From: Agarophyton chilense
Taxonomy: Eukaryota > Rhodophyta > Florideophyceae > Gracilariales > Gracilariaceae
DNA length: 64,000 bases
Direction: 5' to 3'
Assembly (NCBI GenBank): GCA_030374765.1
Contig: JARGXX010000098.1
Location: forward strand, 744,001-808,000
Shown here: piece by piece, positions 44,501 to 56,916 of the stretch
How positions within the stretch are numbered: position 1 is the first letter of the stretch
Layout: each line of letters begins with the position of its first letter
The notes under the pieces: model-generated
What the model was told of the DNA's origin: nothing
The model's database searches: none
What the model saw: only the letters and a program-made list of their open reading frames with translations
Made by a program: the position numbers and the translations under genes

Positions 44501-45736
44501 CAAAGCCTAGCGCGTCTATCTGACCTTGTTGGCCGTTGCACGGCATTACAGTGTTGGTCCGATAAAGAAAGAGGAAATGAAACTGTACACAAACACGAGA
44601 ACAGAACGAGGGGGGAAAGGCGTCAGTCGGTGGTCGGCGCAAGTGGAATAGCGGTGGGGCCCAGGAATCACTGATCCATTGAACATACCAGAAGGAATGG
44701 AGAGGGGTCGGAGGTTACGACGGAGAAAACTCGGTTGAACGTGTGTTGCGCACGGAAGATCCGCAGGCCATAGATGATGGCGCAGCGCAATTCACGACCA
44801 TTCTCGGATGGGCAGCAGCATTTATACTGGTCTCAAACAGATGCCAGCCCTGTTGTTTGCTGGCACGTAATCGATTCGGGTGAAGACGTTCGTGCTGTGT
44901 GACCGAAATTGAGCGGTCTAGGAAGAGAAAGAAACCACAAACATTTGACCAGCACCGTTCTACTGCTGATCATTCGAATTGATCGATGAGTAACTCCTTT
45001 AGCACTAGGTTGGGGCCACTTGGGTCCCACACAATAGCTCTCATTGGTTCACGATGCAAGAGATGCGTGACTTAATTCAAGGCACCAAGCGCTTCTTCGG
45101 TCCAGTGAATGTCACGAGACAAACAAGAAGAGCAAATAACACGTGCTGTACCTTCACGAATGCTGCAAGTCATCCGCTTGAAGCACAGACCAAGAATCAT
45201 TACATCCATTTCCCATGCATTCTGTGGGAGCAAGGGACCACAATGGCTCATGTTATGTTACATTGATGCCTGGTGATCGGCTCGCGACCTGTTGTTGGAG
45301 TGTAGTTGAGCGATGGGCTTTAACGACGGGCGGGTGCTGTCCATGGCGATGGGCAAGTTGACAAATCACTTGGGATGACTTTCTTGTTCTGCTCCAGTCT
45401 GGAAAGGTGGCCAGTGCGCTCATCGCGCGAGGAACGAGATCGCCCGCAGTCGGGGTGAGGGCTATCTCGAGAGGGGTGGCAAGGTCGCGGACAGAAACAC
45501 TTGACGCTCTTGAATCCCTGGCGAAGGGTGACTCCAGTCCAGCTGTAGTATGTCTGTGCGAGCTAAGAAGGATGCGCATCGCGCAAAGCAAAACACCCCC
45601 TCGCACAAGACTAACGTTAGCCCGATTCATTTCCCTACAAGTGATTTCTACGTTATTATCTATCTATGATGAAATTCGACTAGGCATGCGAGCACAGACC
45701 CGCCATATTTGTTCCCCCGAGGTGGTGAATGAAGAG

Positions 45737-47524
45737 CTACACTATCACGCAGGACCCCACAAGATGCGACATGGGCTGCGAAAGGTCAACGGAAGCGACA
45801 ACCGAGTCTGAGCGTGTCGAAGACGCGATGACACTGTCAACCTCTGCAACCTCTGCAACCTCCCCGCTGCTCTCGTTCTGACTCCTGCGAATAGTCCGCG
45901 ACGCAGCGGCGTCTGCAGCGACGATTGCATTTGGCTCTGGCTCCAAATGGTTCTTCTTCACCCCGTCCTCATTCCCGCCCGCAGTCCCCACTGCCACCAC
46001 ATCGACATTTTTCGGGAGCACACGCGTTTCCCCCGACCCCACCTCATTGGTAGAGTTCGCTGCTCGACCCGACTCCCCGTCAGCTGCACTTTTTCTGATA
46101 TCCAGATCATTTGATCCGCGGACGGATCTGACCACGACCTTGTCGCTTGGCGCATTTCGTCCAGACTCAGCTTCCTCATTCTCATGGCGTCCGACAGCTA
46201 ACCGCGTTTCTCCTTCCATTTCATCGGAGCCCTGGGACTGATTTTCATCAAACGCCGCACTATCGCAAGATAACCCCCGGTGATGAACAGGGACACGGCG
46301 AATCTGCTCCGCGACGACACCGTGTGTTTCCGAAGAAGCACACTCAAAAAGGGACCTGAGCTTCTCTACCCGCCCCGATAGATGCGACGACAACTCTTTC
46401 AAAGAACAAAGCTCTGCTTCACTTCTCCCAGTCCCTGGCACTAGAACAGTTCCTTCCGTCTCTGCCAGACTTTCCGACTTGTCTGGCTGGGTAGCTTTCA
46501 CCTCTGTTTTCGCGTGCGACTCCCGTGTGGTAAGCCCATCCAGAATGACAACCTGTTCGGCGGTCTGCGGTTCGTCTTCCCCAAACATACTTCTCAGTGC
46601 CTCCACCCTACCGGACCCGATCAGCGTCACACTCGCTTCATGTTCGTCCACCAGACTCAGTTCACCCACTCGATCTTTCGACTCCGCATCGCTGCTCGGA
46701 GTCGACTTCGAGGCCACGCTTGAGGACTCTTCCCGCGGTGGAGCCGCATCATGCGATTCTCCACCCTCCCTCCTCATCGACGTTGGTTCCATAAAAGCGA
46801 AGCTACCCGTCGACCGCAGCTTCGCAATGGTGCGAACGATTGTGCCCTTCTCCACCACCGAAGTATCTTCTTCACTGCCCATCTTACTTTTCACGCGGCG
46901 CGGAGTCTCATCCATATTACCATCATCAACGCGACAGGGTATGTTGTCCTTCACGGCCTTTTGCTCCTCACACACCCCATCGCCCGATGCGTCTGAAACT
47001 CGCTTGCGTCCCACACGCTGCCCAACGGGCTTTTCTTCAGCGGAGATTGGCGTGTCGCCCTCCACGAGCGCGTGATGGATAGAGGAAGCTTGGCGATTCT
47101 CGAGCGACGGCGAGTGGCTTTCGTTCGTGAGCGGACTTAGAAAGGGTTCCGCTTCTTCCTCATTCGCTTCCGAGTTGCGCTTGCCGAGGCAGTTCATGGA
47201 CCCAGAGAGCTTTGCGACAAAGCCCCTGACCTTCTTTCCCAAATGATTCATCGGGACCATAAATGTCCTTGGGGATGGGTTGATTGAGGAACTAGTGTTG
47301 TTTCCATTTCCTTCAGCATTTGCCTGATCGTCGTGGCCGCTCACATTGCTGAAAGCGTGGATTTCTCCGCGGCCGTATATGTCGTAGTCGATATAATCGC
47401 CAGGTGAGACGTTCTTCGCAAAGTCCCGCATCGCCTTGACCCGCTCGGCCTCATTCGGTGCGCCCTTGACCATCCCATCAAGCTCTTCTTTCGCATTGAG
47501 CTGCGCTGTGGCGTCGATGTTCAT
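45737..47524 (-). CDS. Unrecognised 595-aa acidic, probably disordered protein, array copy 3
   Basis: Full-length copy. I see four substitutions relative to copies 1 and 2: GNGNNTSSSINPSP in place of GNGNHTSSSSNPSP, DTPISAEEK in place of DTPFSAEEK, and SGEVAEV in place of SGEIAEV. The C-terminal CVIV and both VExLRSxF motifs are kept. Upstream TATA box at 47697-47704. Confidence 0.7.
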   Translation of the reverse strand: MNIDATAQLNAKEELDGMVKGAPNEAERVKAMRDFAKNVSPGDYIDYDIYGRGEIHAFSNVSGHDDQANAEGNGNNTSSSINPSPRTFMVPMNHLGKKVRGFVAKLSGSMNCLGKRNSEANEEEAEPFLSPLTNESHSPSLENRQASSIHHALVEGDTPISAEEKPVGQRVGRKRVSDASGDGVCEEQKAVKDNIPCRVDDGNMDETPRRVKSKMGSEEDTSVVEKGTIVRTIAKLRSTGSFAFMEPTSMRREGGESHDAAPPREESSSVASKSTPSSDAESKDRVGELSLVDEHEASVTLIGSGRVEALRSMFGEDEPQTAEQVVILDGLTTRESHAKTEVKATQPDKSESLAETEGTVLVPGTGRSEAELCSLKELSSHLSGRVEKLRSLFECASSETHGVVAEQIRRVPVHHRGLSCDSAAFDENQSQGSDEMEGETRLAVGRHENEEAESGRNAPSDKVVVRSVRGSNDLDIRKSAADGESGRAANSTNEVGSGETRVLPKNVDVVAVGTAGGNEDGVKKNHLEPEPNAIVAADAAASRTIRRSQNESSGEVAEVAEVDSVIASSTRSDSVVASVDLSQPMSHLVGSCVIV

Positions 47525-47696
47525 TATTATTGTAACGTGGCTGAACGTTGCGGTCTGCTGTTGATAACTGTGTCACTCCTATGTAGATAAGCGTTTCCCA
47601 AGACGTCTGACGTTCGACGCAAGAGCTTGGAAGTTGATGGGTGGTAGTCTGAAGGCAGGTGGGAATTGGAGGAGCGGTGCGTCTCTAGCTCCACCC

Positions 47697-47704
47697 CTTT
47701 TATA
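47697..47704 (-). promoter_or_regulatory. TATA box of array gene copy 3
   Basis: Same TATAAAAG at the same distance from its ATG as in unit 1. Confidence 0.5.
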
Positions 47705-50700
47705 GCCCACACAACAGGAGAGTCGAACCTTTCTCGGACTGCAAAACATTGCGTTGCACCACACATTTGCATTTGCAGCTTATGATAGTCATCTAAACTA
47801 CTCTCGCAGCCTCAGGGCAACACCAAAACAAGATACTCACAAGCGTAGGATACCCTCTCCAACCGGTCAGACTTCCGCTATCAGTGCTCCGCTTCGCATT
47901 GATGCATGGTGAATCAGCAATAATGACGTTGCTCACGGAGGCACACTACTTGATTTGCACTGAATGTCAGCGCTTCAAGCGTGAATCATTTCCAGGATCG
48001 TGAGGCCTGGCTCTGCTTGGTAGCTCCGAAGGGGGCTGGTCACCCGGCGGCGGGGCTGCCGCGCGCGCAGAGCGGATGCGATCTGCCTGGGCTCCAGTCT
48101 AGAAGCGGTCCGTCCCTTGAAACATATGACGTCAAACAGGTGCCCACAGAACGACGACGACAGTGGAGCGGCTCTGGGTGGTTTATGAATGAAGTATCGA
48201 CTACGTGTGCGCCCTGTACGGGTGTACGCGTCGGCACAGGAGATGAGGATCTCAATACACGGGCCCGGGGGGGCGGCCTGGGGTCCGTCGGGACGGGCTA
48301 CCGGTCAGGGCTGCCGGGCTGGTCCTCTGCGGTCCTGGGAAGCGCAGAGTCTCTGGGGAGTACGGCTCACCAGAAGGGCACCAGGGGAAGGATGTCTGGT
48401 CCCGGGCCCGAAGGGCGATAGGGAGAAGGGCGGCGGGTGGGCCCCCAGTTAGCTTGCCGCCACCTATTGCCGCCGCCTATTGCCGCCGCCTATTGCCGCC
48501 GCCTATTGCCGCCGCCTATTGCCGCCGCCATGATCTTCCTGTGAAGGTAATTTGTTCGATTTTGCATTTGTGCTCCGAGTTCGCTCTTCTGCTCCCTGCT
48601 TGGGATTCTGCTCTCCGCTCAGGGTTCTGTTCCCTGCTTGGGGATCTGCTTCCCGTAAATATCTACTGTTGCCCGCCAGGACAGCCCCACCCAAACCCTT
48701 GAGTGAACCACGAGGGTACGGACGGTGCTACCCCATCACGAACACGAACCCGCAGTATGCACGGCCCCGCGAGTCCAAAAAGATGCAGTTCTCAAACACG
48801 AGTCTTGCACCTTTGCGCGGAAAGTACTATGGTACAATCCACACAGCGACAGAAAAGTGGGTAGGCTAGAAAAGTGGGTAGGCTAGAAAAGTGGGTAGGC
48901 TAGAAAAGTGATGCCCTCTGTCGGATCGTTTTCCGCGATCTGATCTTCATGAATCAATGCAAATTACAGTCTCGCATCACGAGTTTATAATCTGGCCGCA
49001 CACAGTCCATCCTCTTGTCACCTGTGCATCCAGCCTACAGCCTACATTGGGATGTTGGGAAGCGCCATGGTCGCCCATATCTAGTCGACATGTGGCAAAA
49101 CAGTCACCTTCTGAGTTGCCTTATTATGCATTTCCCCACCCACATTGCAAGAATAAAAAGTTCTGCGAACGAATGAATTGTGTTCAAAGCCTTCACTCCC
49201 ACCCATACTGTCGTAGAAAGTTTACTCACGGACACTTATTTGAAAGGTACAACATCAAGATTGAAGCAAAGACTGGGAGTTGGCTTGAGGTCAGCGATCG
49301 CATATTCAACTTAAACAAGCGCTCAGCCTGACCTGTGTCACCCATGTAGATCAGTTGAGTGGACTGCTCTGTGGAATACAGCTGTCCGAAACCTCTTGTT
49401 TGAACTATAATAGGGTGGCAGCATGAGAACAATATCCATTTGCCAGTATTTCGTCGTTTGCGCTGCTGAAAACCAAGAACATTCTCCTTGCTCAAGGTGG
49501 GCATTAAGTGGTTCGACAGCTCTTCAAGCAGCCGTTCTGTTCAAAGAAAGAGAGATGGAATTTTTTGTGAACCCCAAGATGAGAGTAAAGAGCCAGAGAT
49601 GGATGTAATCTCTTTCTCTGCACAATGTCATAAAAAGAGGAACCATTGGTATTGTATCTTCTTCCACTTGCAAACCTTGGAAGAATGATTGCTTAAGAAT
49701 CTCGTGAAAGAGGCCCAGCATTCGTGAGAATGCCATGGGAATGCACTCAACTCACAAGGTTTGCTGTGCAAGAACGGATTTGTTCCAATGGCCGATGAGG
49801 GTCATTTCTTAGCAGCAATAGAAAAGAGCATTTATTGACGGAAAGCCTAATGGCGGTGTGAAACCGATTCAGAGGTTTTAAGGACATCGTGTCTCCGAGA
49901 AGATTTTGCTCCCTCTTTTGGCATGGCAAAGACGTTTCAAAGCTATCAAGCTTGGCGGATAAGTTCAAAGAAGGTAGACCTGTCAAAGGGATGCAAGTTT
50001 AAACTGCCATTTCAATTTGTTTGAGGGGAAGCTGTAGCACTGTGTCTTTGTCCCTTTTCACGAGGTCTGCTTCTATGTTTCTGGTCATGCTCGAGCATTC
50101 AGTAATTTGGGGGTGTGTCGGGAAGCACAAAGGTCAGAAACAGGCGTGAATCTCTCTCAACCCCGGCTTGTATTACAGCTGGATGTATAACCGTAACGAG
50201 AGTCACGTCTATGTAATATGTCGGCAGCTTCACCTCACGATATGATTGGGTCAGAACAAACAATTATGCGGGAAGGAGAAAAATAAGGTGGACGGTTTAT
50301 GGGAACTATCTACGCATTACCGGTGTCGAGCAAACTACGTGGTGCTACTATCACGCGCAACAGTCTACTGAAATATCGCCAACAACTGCCAACGCTCCCG
50401 CAACCGAACAAGTACGGCAAAGAAGGCACCACAACCAAGTATCTTGCGTCTCAGAGCTTTCGCCCAGGGTCTACCAGAGGGAAACGCCCACAATTGCGCC
50501 TCTTTCAAAGCCTGGGTCCGAATATCTGGCCTCTGCCCACGTCAAAAGACGCTCCAAAAGAGTGCGACAGTACAAGTATACTGGAGTGGTACCTCACCTG
50601 AGCGGGGCTCAGGGCCTGCCAGAGGGAGACCGACTACCTTCACGCTTTATCCAAAGCCTAGCGCGTCTATCTGACCTTGTTGGCCGTTGCACGGCATTAC

Positions 50701-51887
50701 AGTGTTGGTCCGATAAAGAAAGAGGAAATGAAACTGTACACAAACACGAGAACAGAACGAGGGGGGAAAGGCGTCAGTCGGTGGTCGGCGCAAGTGGAAT
50801 AGCGGTGGGGCCCAGGAATCACTGATCCATTGAACATACCAGAAGGAATGGAGAGGGGTCGGAGGTTACGACGGAGAAAACTCGGTTGAACGTGTGTTGC
50901 GCACGGAAGATCCGCAGGCCATAGATGATGGCGCAGCGCAATTCACGACCATTCTCGGATGGGCAGCAGCATTTATACTGGTCTCAAACAGATGCCAGCC
51001 CTGTTGTTTGCTGGCACGTAATCGATTCGGGTGAAGACGTTCGTGCTGTGTGACCGAAATTGAGCGGTCTAGGAAGAGAAAGAAACCACAAACATTTGAC
51101 CAGCACCGTTCTACTGCTGATCATTCGAATTGATCGATGAGTAACTCCTTTAGCACTAGGTTGGGGCCACTTGGGTCCCACACAATAGCTCTCATTGGTT
51201 CACGATGCAAGAGATGCGTGACTTAATTCAAGGCACCAAGCGCTTCTTCGGTCCAGTGAATGTCACGAGACAAACAAGAAGAGCAAATAACACGTGCTGT
51301 ACCTTCACGAATGCTGCAAGTCATCCGCTTGAAGCACAGACCAAGAATCATTACATCCATTTCCCATGCATTCTGTGGGAGCAAGGGACCACAATGGCTC
51401 ATGTTATGTTACATTGATGCCTGGTGATCGGCTCGCGACCTGTTGTTGGAGTGTAGTTGAGCGATGGGCTTTAACGACGGGCGGGTGCTGTCCATGGCGA
51501 TGGGCAAGTTGACAAATCACTTGGGATGACTTTCTTGTTCTGCTCCAGTCTGGAAAGGTGGCCAGTGCGCTCATCGCGCGAGGAACGAGATCGCCCGCAG
51601 TCGGGGTGAGGGCTATTTCGAGAGGGGTGGCAAAGTCGCGGACAGAAACACTTGATGCTCTTGAATCCCTGGCGAAGGGTGACTCCAGTCCAGCTGTAGT
51701 ATGTCTGTGCGAGCTAAGAAGGATGCGCATCGCGCAAAGCAAAACACCCCCTCGCACAAGACTAACGTTAGCCCGATTCATTTCCCTACAAGTGATTTCT
51801 ACGTTATTATCTATCTATGATGAAATTCGACTAGGCATGCGAGCACAGACCCGCCATATTTGTTCCCCCGAGGTGGTGAATGAAGAG

Positions 51888-52888
51888 CTACACTATCACG
51901 CAGGACCCCACAAGATGCGACATGGGCTGCGAAAGGTCAACGGAAGCGACAACCGAGTCTGAGCGTGTCGAAGACGCGATGACACTGTCAACCTCTGCAA
52001 CCTCTGCAATCTCCCCGCTGCTCTCGTTCTGACTCCTGCGAATAGTCCGCGACGCAGCGGCGTCTGCAGCGACGATTGCATTTGGCTCTGGCTCCAAATG
52101 GTTCTTCTTCACCCCGTCCTCATTCCCGCCCGCAGTCCCCACTGCCACCACATCGACATTTTTCGGGAGCACACGCGTTTCCCCCGACCCCACCTCATTG
52201 GTAGAGTTCGCTGCTCGACCCGACTCCCCGTCAGCTGCACTTTTTCTGATATCCAGATCATTTGATCCGCGGACGGATCTGACCACGACCTTGTCGCTTG
52301 GCGCATTTCGTCCAGACTCAGCTTCCTCATTCTCATGGCGTCCGACAGCTAACCGCGTTTCTCCTTCCATTTCATCGGAGCCCTGGGACTGATTTTCATC
52401 AAACGCCGCACTATCGCAAGATAACCCCCGGTGATGAACAGGGACACGGCGAATCTGCTCCGCGACGACACCGTGTGTTTCCGAAGAAGCACACTCAAAA
52501 AGGGACCTGAGCTTCTCTACCCGCCCCGATAGATGCGACGACAACTCTTTCAAAGAACAAAGCTCTGCTTCACTTCTCCCAGTCCCTGGCACTAGAACAG
52601 TTCCTTCCGTCTCTGCCAGACTTTCCGACTTGTCTGGCTGGGTAGCTTTCACCTCTGTTTTCGCGTGCGACTCCCGTGTGGTAAGCCCATCCAGAATGAC
52701 AACCTGTTCGGCGGTCTGCGGTTCGTCTTCCCCAAACATACTTCTCAGTGCCTCCACCCTACCGGACCCGATCAGCGTCACACTCGCTTCATGTTCGTCC
52801 ACCAGACTCAGTTCACCCACTCGATCTTTCGACTCCGCATCGCTGCTCGGAGTCGACTTCGAGGCCACGCTTGAGGACTCTTCCCGCG
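51888..52888 (-). pseudogene. Truncated array copy 4 of the 595-aa protein gene
   Basis: Only the last ~330 codons remain, beginning near SSVASKSTPSSDAESK and running unbroken to the CVIV end. The 5' part, promoter and TATA box are missing because the unit is interrupted at 52888. No new start or promoter is evident, so it is probably not expressed as a full protein. Confidence 0.8.
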
Positions 52889-52935
52889 TGGGAGCTGGCT
52901 TGAGGTCAGCGATCGCATATTCAACTTAAACAAGC

Positions 52936-53356
52936 TCTTATCCATTACCCTTACACTTCCTCGGTGCCCATCATTTTCACATTGATCATTGCTTCCGACG
53001 CCCCTCGAAGCGTGGCAGAATTCCTATTGCTATGATCAATGCTATGTAGTCGTTCCTTTCGCAGCAGATGCCCACCCTGCACCCATGATTCTCTTTCCTC
53101 CGAGAGGCCTCAACTCTTCGGTGTGCTTCGGATATCAGCTCTCGAAGTCTTTGACGACTCGACCTCAAGAGTGCGCCATCGCCTGCGACAACTTCCTTCG
53201 AGTGTCACTCATTTGCATATGGATGCAATAAGCGGCGTGCGCTTTCCGTAAAACTGAGCCAACACGTCGGCCCCTGGTTTAGCGTGGCAAGTGAACAATC
53301 GATACAAGGTCGCCGGAGTCGCAAATAGTGACCAACCACAGGCCTAGGCTCAGAAA
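52936..53356. other. Right flank of the array; no supported gene
   Basis: Short overlapping frames only. The plus frame at 52989-53231 has no recognisable family. Confidence 0.4.
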
Positions 53357-54460
53357 TTGGTACTGTGGGCGCCACCTTTTGGGTGTGACTCTGTGGGCCA
53401 TACTTTACAGTAAAATTCGGCGAAAATAAGCCTTTTCCGTTACTGAATGGCCCAGATAGATGAAATGAGATGTATGTATTCTGATATAAACTTGTTCTTC
53501 TTAATCTTTTTAAACCAACGCAACGAAAGACTTATGTCAATATTCACTAGGGGTCAGACGCCCTGGCTTCCGGTCAGACATCCCGGATGCGTAACAATTT
53601 TTCAGCCTTGCCACTCCTGTGGTAACCAGAAGTAGGCGTGTACAATCTTACAAGGCTTTCCGAGGAGAGGTTATAACAAAAAGATATGCTTTCACTGTAT
53701 ATCCAAATCTGTTCTTTTGCAGGAAAGATTACGCGACACCACTTGCGTTAGCTTCTCCTTCAGTACTAGAATTTATATTGAAACCAATTCTTTACGATCA
53801 TCACAGGTTTTTCGCTCTGTATAGTCTTTCTAGACAGACCTAACCCCGTTGATACACACATACAGTCTCCTTTTCACGTCGAGAGCGCTTCAATCGGAGC
53901 AGTGAGCTGACAGGGGGTACTTTGCCTATTTTCTAACGCCTCAATAAATCCATTTAATCCGGCAAACGGCTCAAAGATTTTTATAATGTATGGGGTTGCT
54001 ATTCCAGCGGCAGTAACTTCAATGAACTCCAGGCGGCAAACGCCTTATCTTTCGATAAAGTTGAAGGGCTCGAATCAAAAGGAACGTAATGTTTTAGGAT
54101 GACAATTGTTGACTATAATTATCCAAAAGAGAACTTGAAGATATCAGAGCTTCTTATATAGAGATCTAGAACGTCCAAAAGGGAGCTGAAACGCAATTCT
54201 ACTCGAGAATAACTACTATGTGCTTCTAGGATACTCTAATCTCTGATTGTAGCGTCAACAGCAGCACACTAACCAAGTAAAATATAAGACTCAATTTTTT
54301 CCCCGAATGTGCCATTATGGATTCGACACCGGCGATAAAATAAGAACTACAGACCCTGCTGGCACTCCAAAAACGTATTTTCTAGCAATTTTTGGAACAA
54401 CATACGCATTCTGTGACCCACAGATACCCACCACTATTGCAACAAGAGGCCGATTTTCTC
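53357..54460 (+). repeat. Dispersed ~1 kb repeat, copy 2
   Basis: Collinear with the reverse complement of 5530-6598 from TGTGGGCGCCA onward, as described there. No coding capacity was seen. Similarity fades near 54460, so that end is approximate. Confidence 0.7.
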
Positions 54461-54750
54461 TCTGTCAACGACTCTAGAGTATTTAATATTTTTGACCAAA
54501 GAAAATAGTAGGCTCAGATCTTTTCGCACCTATGCCCAATGGTCCCAGTCCAAGTCACCACTATTTTCATTCATTATTATCTAAGCAAGTTACCTTCGTC
54601 CAAGTAACTATCCTCTTCAAAAAGTGACCATCATCTTCGTCAGAGCGTGACTATTGTTGATATTCCAGTCGCTGGAACAATGTTCCGTCGTAGAGACCTC
54701 AATATAGCCATCTTTGATATCCGGTCGCCAGAGCGTTCTCCCATTCTACA

Positions 54751-55684
54751 TGTAGAGCAACGCCCAGTTAGGGGATACTTGAAGATGCAACTCATAGAAT
54801 GAGGGTTGAACCCTCCGAGGGTTATGACTATGATCCCCTCTAAGGTGTGCTGAGGTGGCACGGTTTTCTGGTTAGAGTTCGCCTGTGAAGAAAGGATTCG
54901 GATGGCCCATGGTTGGATTGGCCCCGTGGTACACGTGGCTTAATTTCGGCACCGATTTTCGGATATTTGTTAGAACGTTGGACTTTTGGGCCCTGACAGT
55001 GGGATCTCCACGTGTATGGCCCTGAGCAAGTGTATGGCCCTGAGCAGGTGTGCACTACTGTAGAGTTTAGTTAGTGGGCCCTACTTAGGGAGATGAGATC
55101 TAACAGTCCGAAGCTCAAAGGAAATCGGAAACAAGGTTGGTCTTCGATACCTTTAGAGGTTCTTCGTCGCCATCGTTTCGGCCTTACAACCCGGAACGGG
55201 CTCTGGTTAGCAACGCCTGCGTAGGGACACGACTCCACTTGGAGAGTGCCCACGTTTGGGTTCCGTGCAACCACCCCCTTGGGACCGCTCAGACGACCTG
55301 CGTGCACGATACCCCGTGGGGGTTCTGCTTACTTGTTGCGTGCTTTTTGTGTTTCCTTTCGAGGACAGGTTTTCGCCCCTGTATTGGGTTTCTTTTGTTG
55401 TTTCGCCCCTTTTCTGGTTTTCGGGTCCGGTGCCTGGTAGTGCCCGACCCTCGCCCCGTTTTTTTTCTTCGCCGGATTTTCCCCCATTCTTTGGGATACC
55501 CATACCCATTCCCGACCCAACGGTTTCTACCCCTCACCTCCGTCGGTACTGCCGGAATCCCCCGTGGGAGTTACACCCCACACTACGGGTGGAACGGAGG
55601 GCTCTGTCTCTGAGTCTGCCTCCCCCAGGGAGCAAGGCTTCGAACACCTTGAGAGCACTTTCCGTCGCCGGGTTTTGCTCCACA
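54751..55684 (+). repeat. Solo LTR of the 19-31 kb chromovirus family
   Basis: 934 bp with the same ends as the two LTRs of the chromovirus fossil and only scattered base differences. No internal element sequence follows. The flanks CTACA (54746-54750) and CTACG (55685-55689) match at four of five bases, consistent with a target-site duplication. Solo LTRs arise by recombination between the two LTRs of one insertion. Confidence 0.9.
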
Positions 55685-56772
55685 CTACGTATGACCATCG
55701 TTAATATCAAATCTCCAAAACTTTCCTCCTTCGCACTTTCTCCCGTCGCAAAAACATTATTAAATCCACTGTTGATGTCCAGCTGCACGAAAATTCTCCT
55801 GTCGCACTTTTTCTCGTCGCAAATATGTCGTTATAACATCAGTACCAGCTCTTTTTCTACTCTTTGCTCTTCAGTTATTCAGTAGTAGTCCAAAATTTTA
55901 TGTTTGAAAGCGTAAATTTTTTTTTCATTTGTACTGTATGTATTGCTAGAAAATATAATTCTGAATAACACAATTTTTTTTTAATACAGAATCAACCACT
56001 TCAATTTTGAAAAACTGCTTAACGTGGACACTAACCGAAAGAATTCCGATATCCGCATCGTAATTTGTAAATGGCTAGATGACTTTAAATAATTATAGCT
56101 GACAGATAATTAAAAGCGGTTAAATGTAGTGCACTAACAAATATGCGATATTGTAGAAGCTGAAGAGCGTAAAAGCTCTCCGGTATCATTCTTTCACAGC
56201 TCCAAGCGTGGAGTGTAACACGGATCTGATTTTCCACCCACAACTCTTATAGACATGAGAATACTTCCAGTTGTGTGTTACTACACCTGTGTTACAAGGG
56301 TCTGCTTGACTTCTTATTCAAATCAGATCAAGAAACAACCATCGAGGAGAGATTCGTGTTCATTGAATCTGGAAGGAGCATTGACGATAAATGGTACTTG
56401 AGATTACATAAGAATACACACTGCCTGCTTTCGTCCCAATGAGTTTAAGTGGAGTTCATTTGGAATTAATGCTTAAAAAAGCTTCTTTGAATTGAGATAA
56501 AGTTTTAAAAAGAAACCTAAAGTTTATTTTGGAGACAGATATGGATGGAAATTTTTAGATAAAAAAATGAGATTCTTCAAAAAAGAATTCGACTAAATTT
56601 TTTTCCATGACGAAGCTACGGCTACTATATCAAAAAGAAAATATACGTCGGATGTTCTAAACTACCAGAAACAGGCGGATTGGTAGAGTTGTGGTTGTTT
56701 CGTTATAGGAGAGGCAACGGAACTAGCGTCAGATACGGGGTTTGCGCCGAAAATGATGAGAAATTCTGTCGC
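55685..56772. other. AT-rich region; no supported gene
   Basis: Many T and A runs and short frames. CGCACTTTCTCCCGTCGCAAA-like sequence occurs twice (about 55733 and 55803), a small direct repeat. Nothing else recognisable. Confidence 0.4.
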
Positions 56773-56849
56773 GAATGCGGAGCTCTTGGAGCTTTACAGA
56801 TGTATGGCAAGTTGCCATAAATCTGTAAAGCTCCAAGAAATCCGCATTC
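56773..56849. repeat. 77-bp palindrome with 1-nt centre
   Basis: Arms of 38 bp around a single G at 56811, with about three mismatches. The left arm starts GAATGCGGA and ends ATGGCAA, and the right arm starts TTGCCAT and ends CCGCATTC. Confidence 0.9.
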
Positions 56850-56855
56850 ATAATA

Positions 56856-56916
56856 ATAATAGTCTTGAAGATGAGGCTCCTTATTCAATAAGGAGCCTCA
56901 TCTTGAAGACTATTAT
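56856..56916. repeat. 61-bp palindrome with 1-nt centre
   Basis: Arms of 30 bp around a single C at 56886, with one mismatch. The left arm includes GAAGATGAGGCTCCTTATT and the right arm AATAAGGAGCCTCATCTTGA. It starts only 6 bp after the preceding palindrome. Confidence 0.9.

Larger units (their letters stand above)
33026..52935. repeat. Tandem array of a 6.15-kb unit (3 full copies plus a broken fourth)
   Basis: Unit starts at CTTGGGATGACTTTC: 33026, 39218, 45369 and 51520. Unit lengths are 6192, 6151 and 6151 bp. The 41-bp difference comes from a 3-bp change near 36112 and a 38-bp duplicated segment near 37618 in unit 1. Otherwise copies are almost identical: the 595-aa product of unit 2 equals that of unit 1, and unit 3 differs at about four residues. 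The fourth copy stops at 52888 inside the gene. It is followed by a 47-bp piece (52889-52935) from elsewhere in the unit (equivalent to 36934-36980), in the same orientation. Such near-identity points to recent unequal crossing-over or amplification. Confidence 0.95.
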
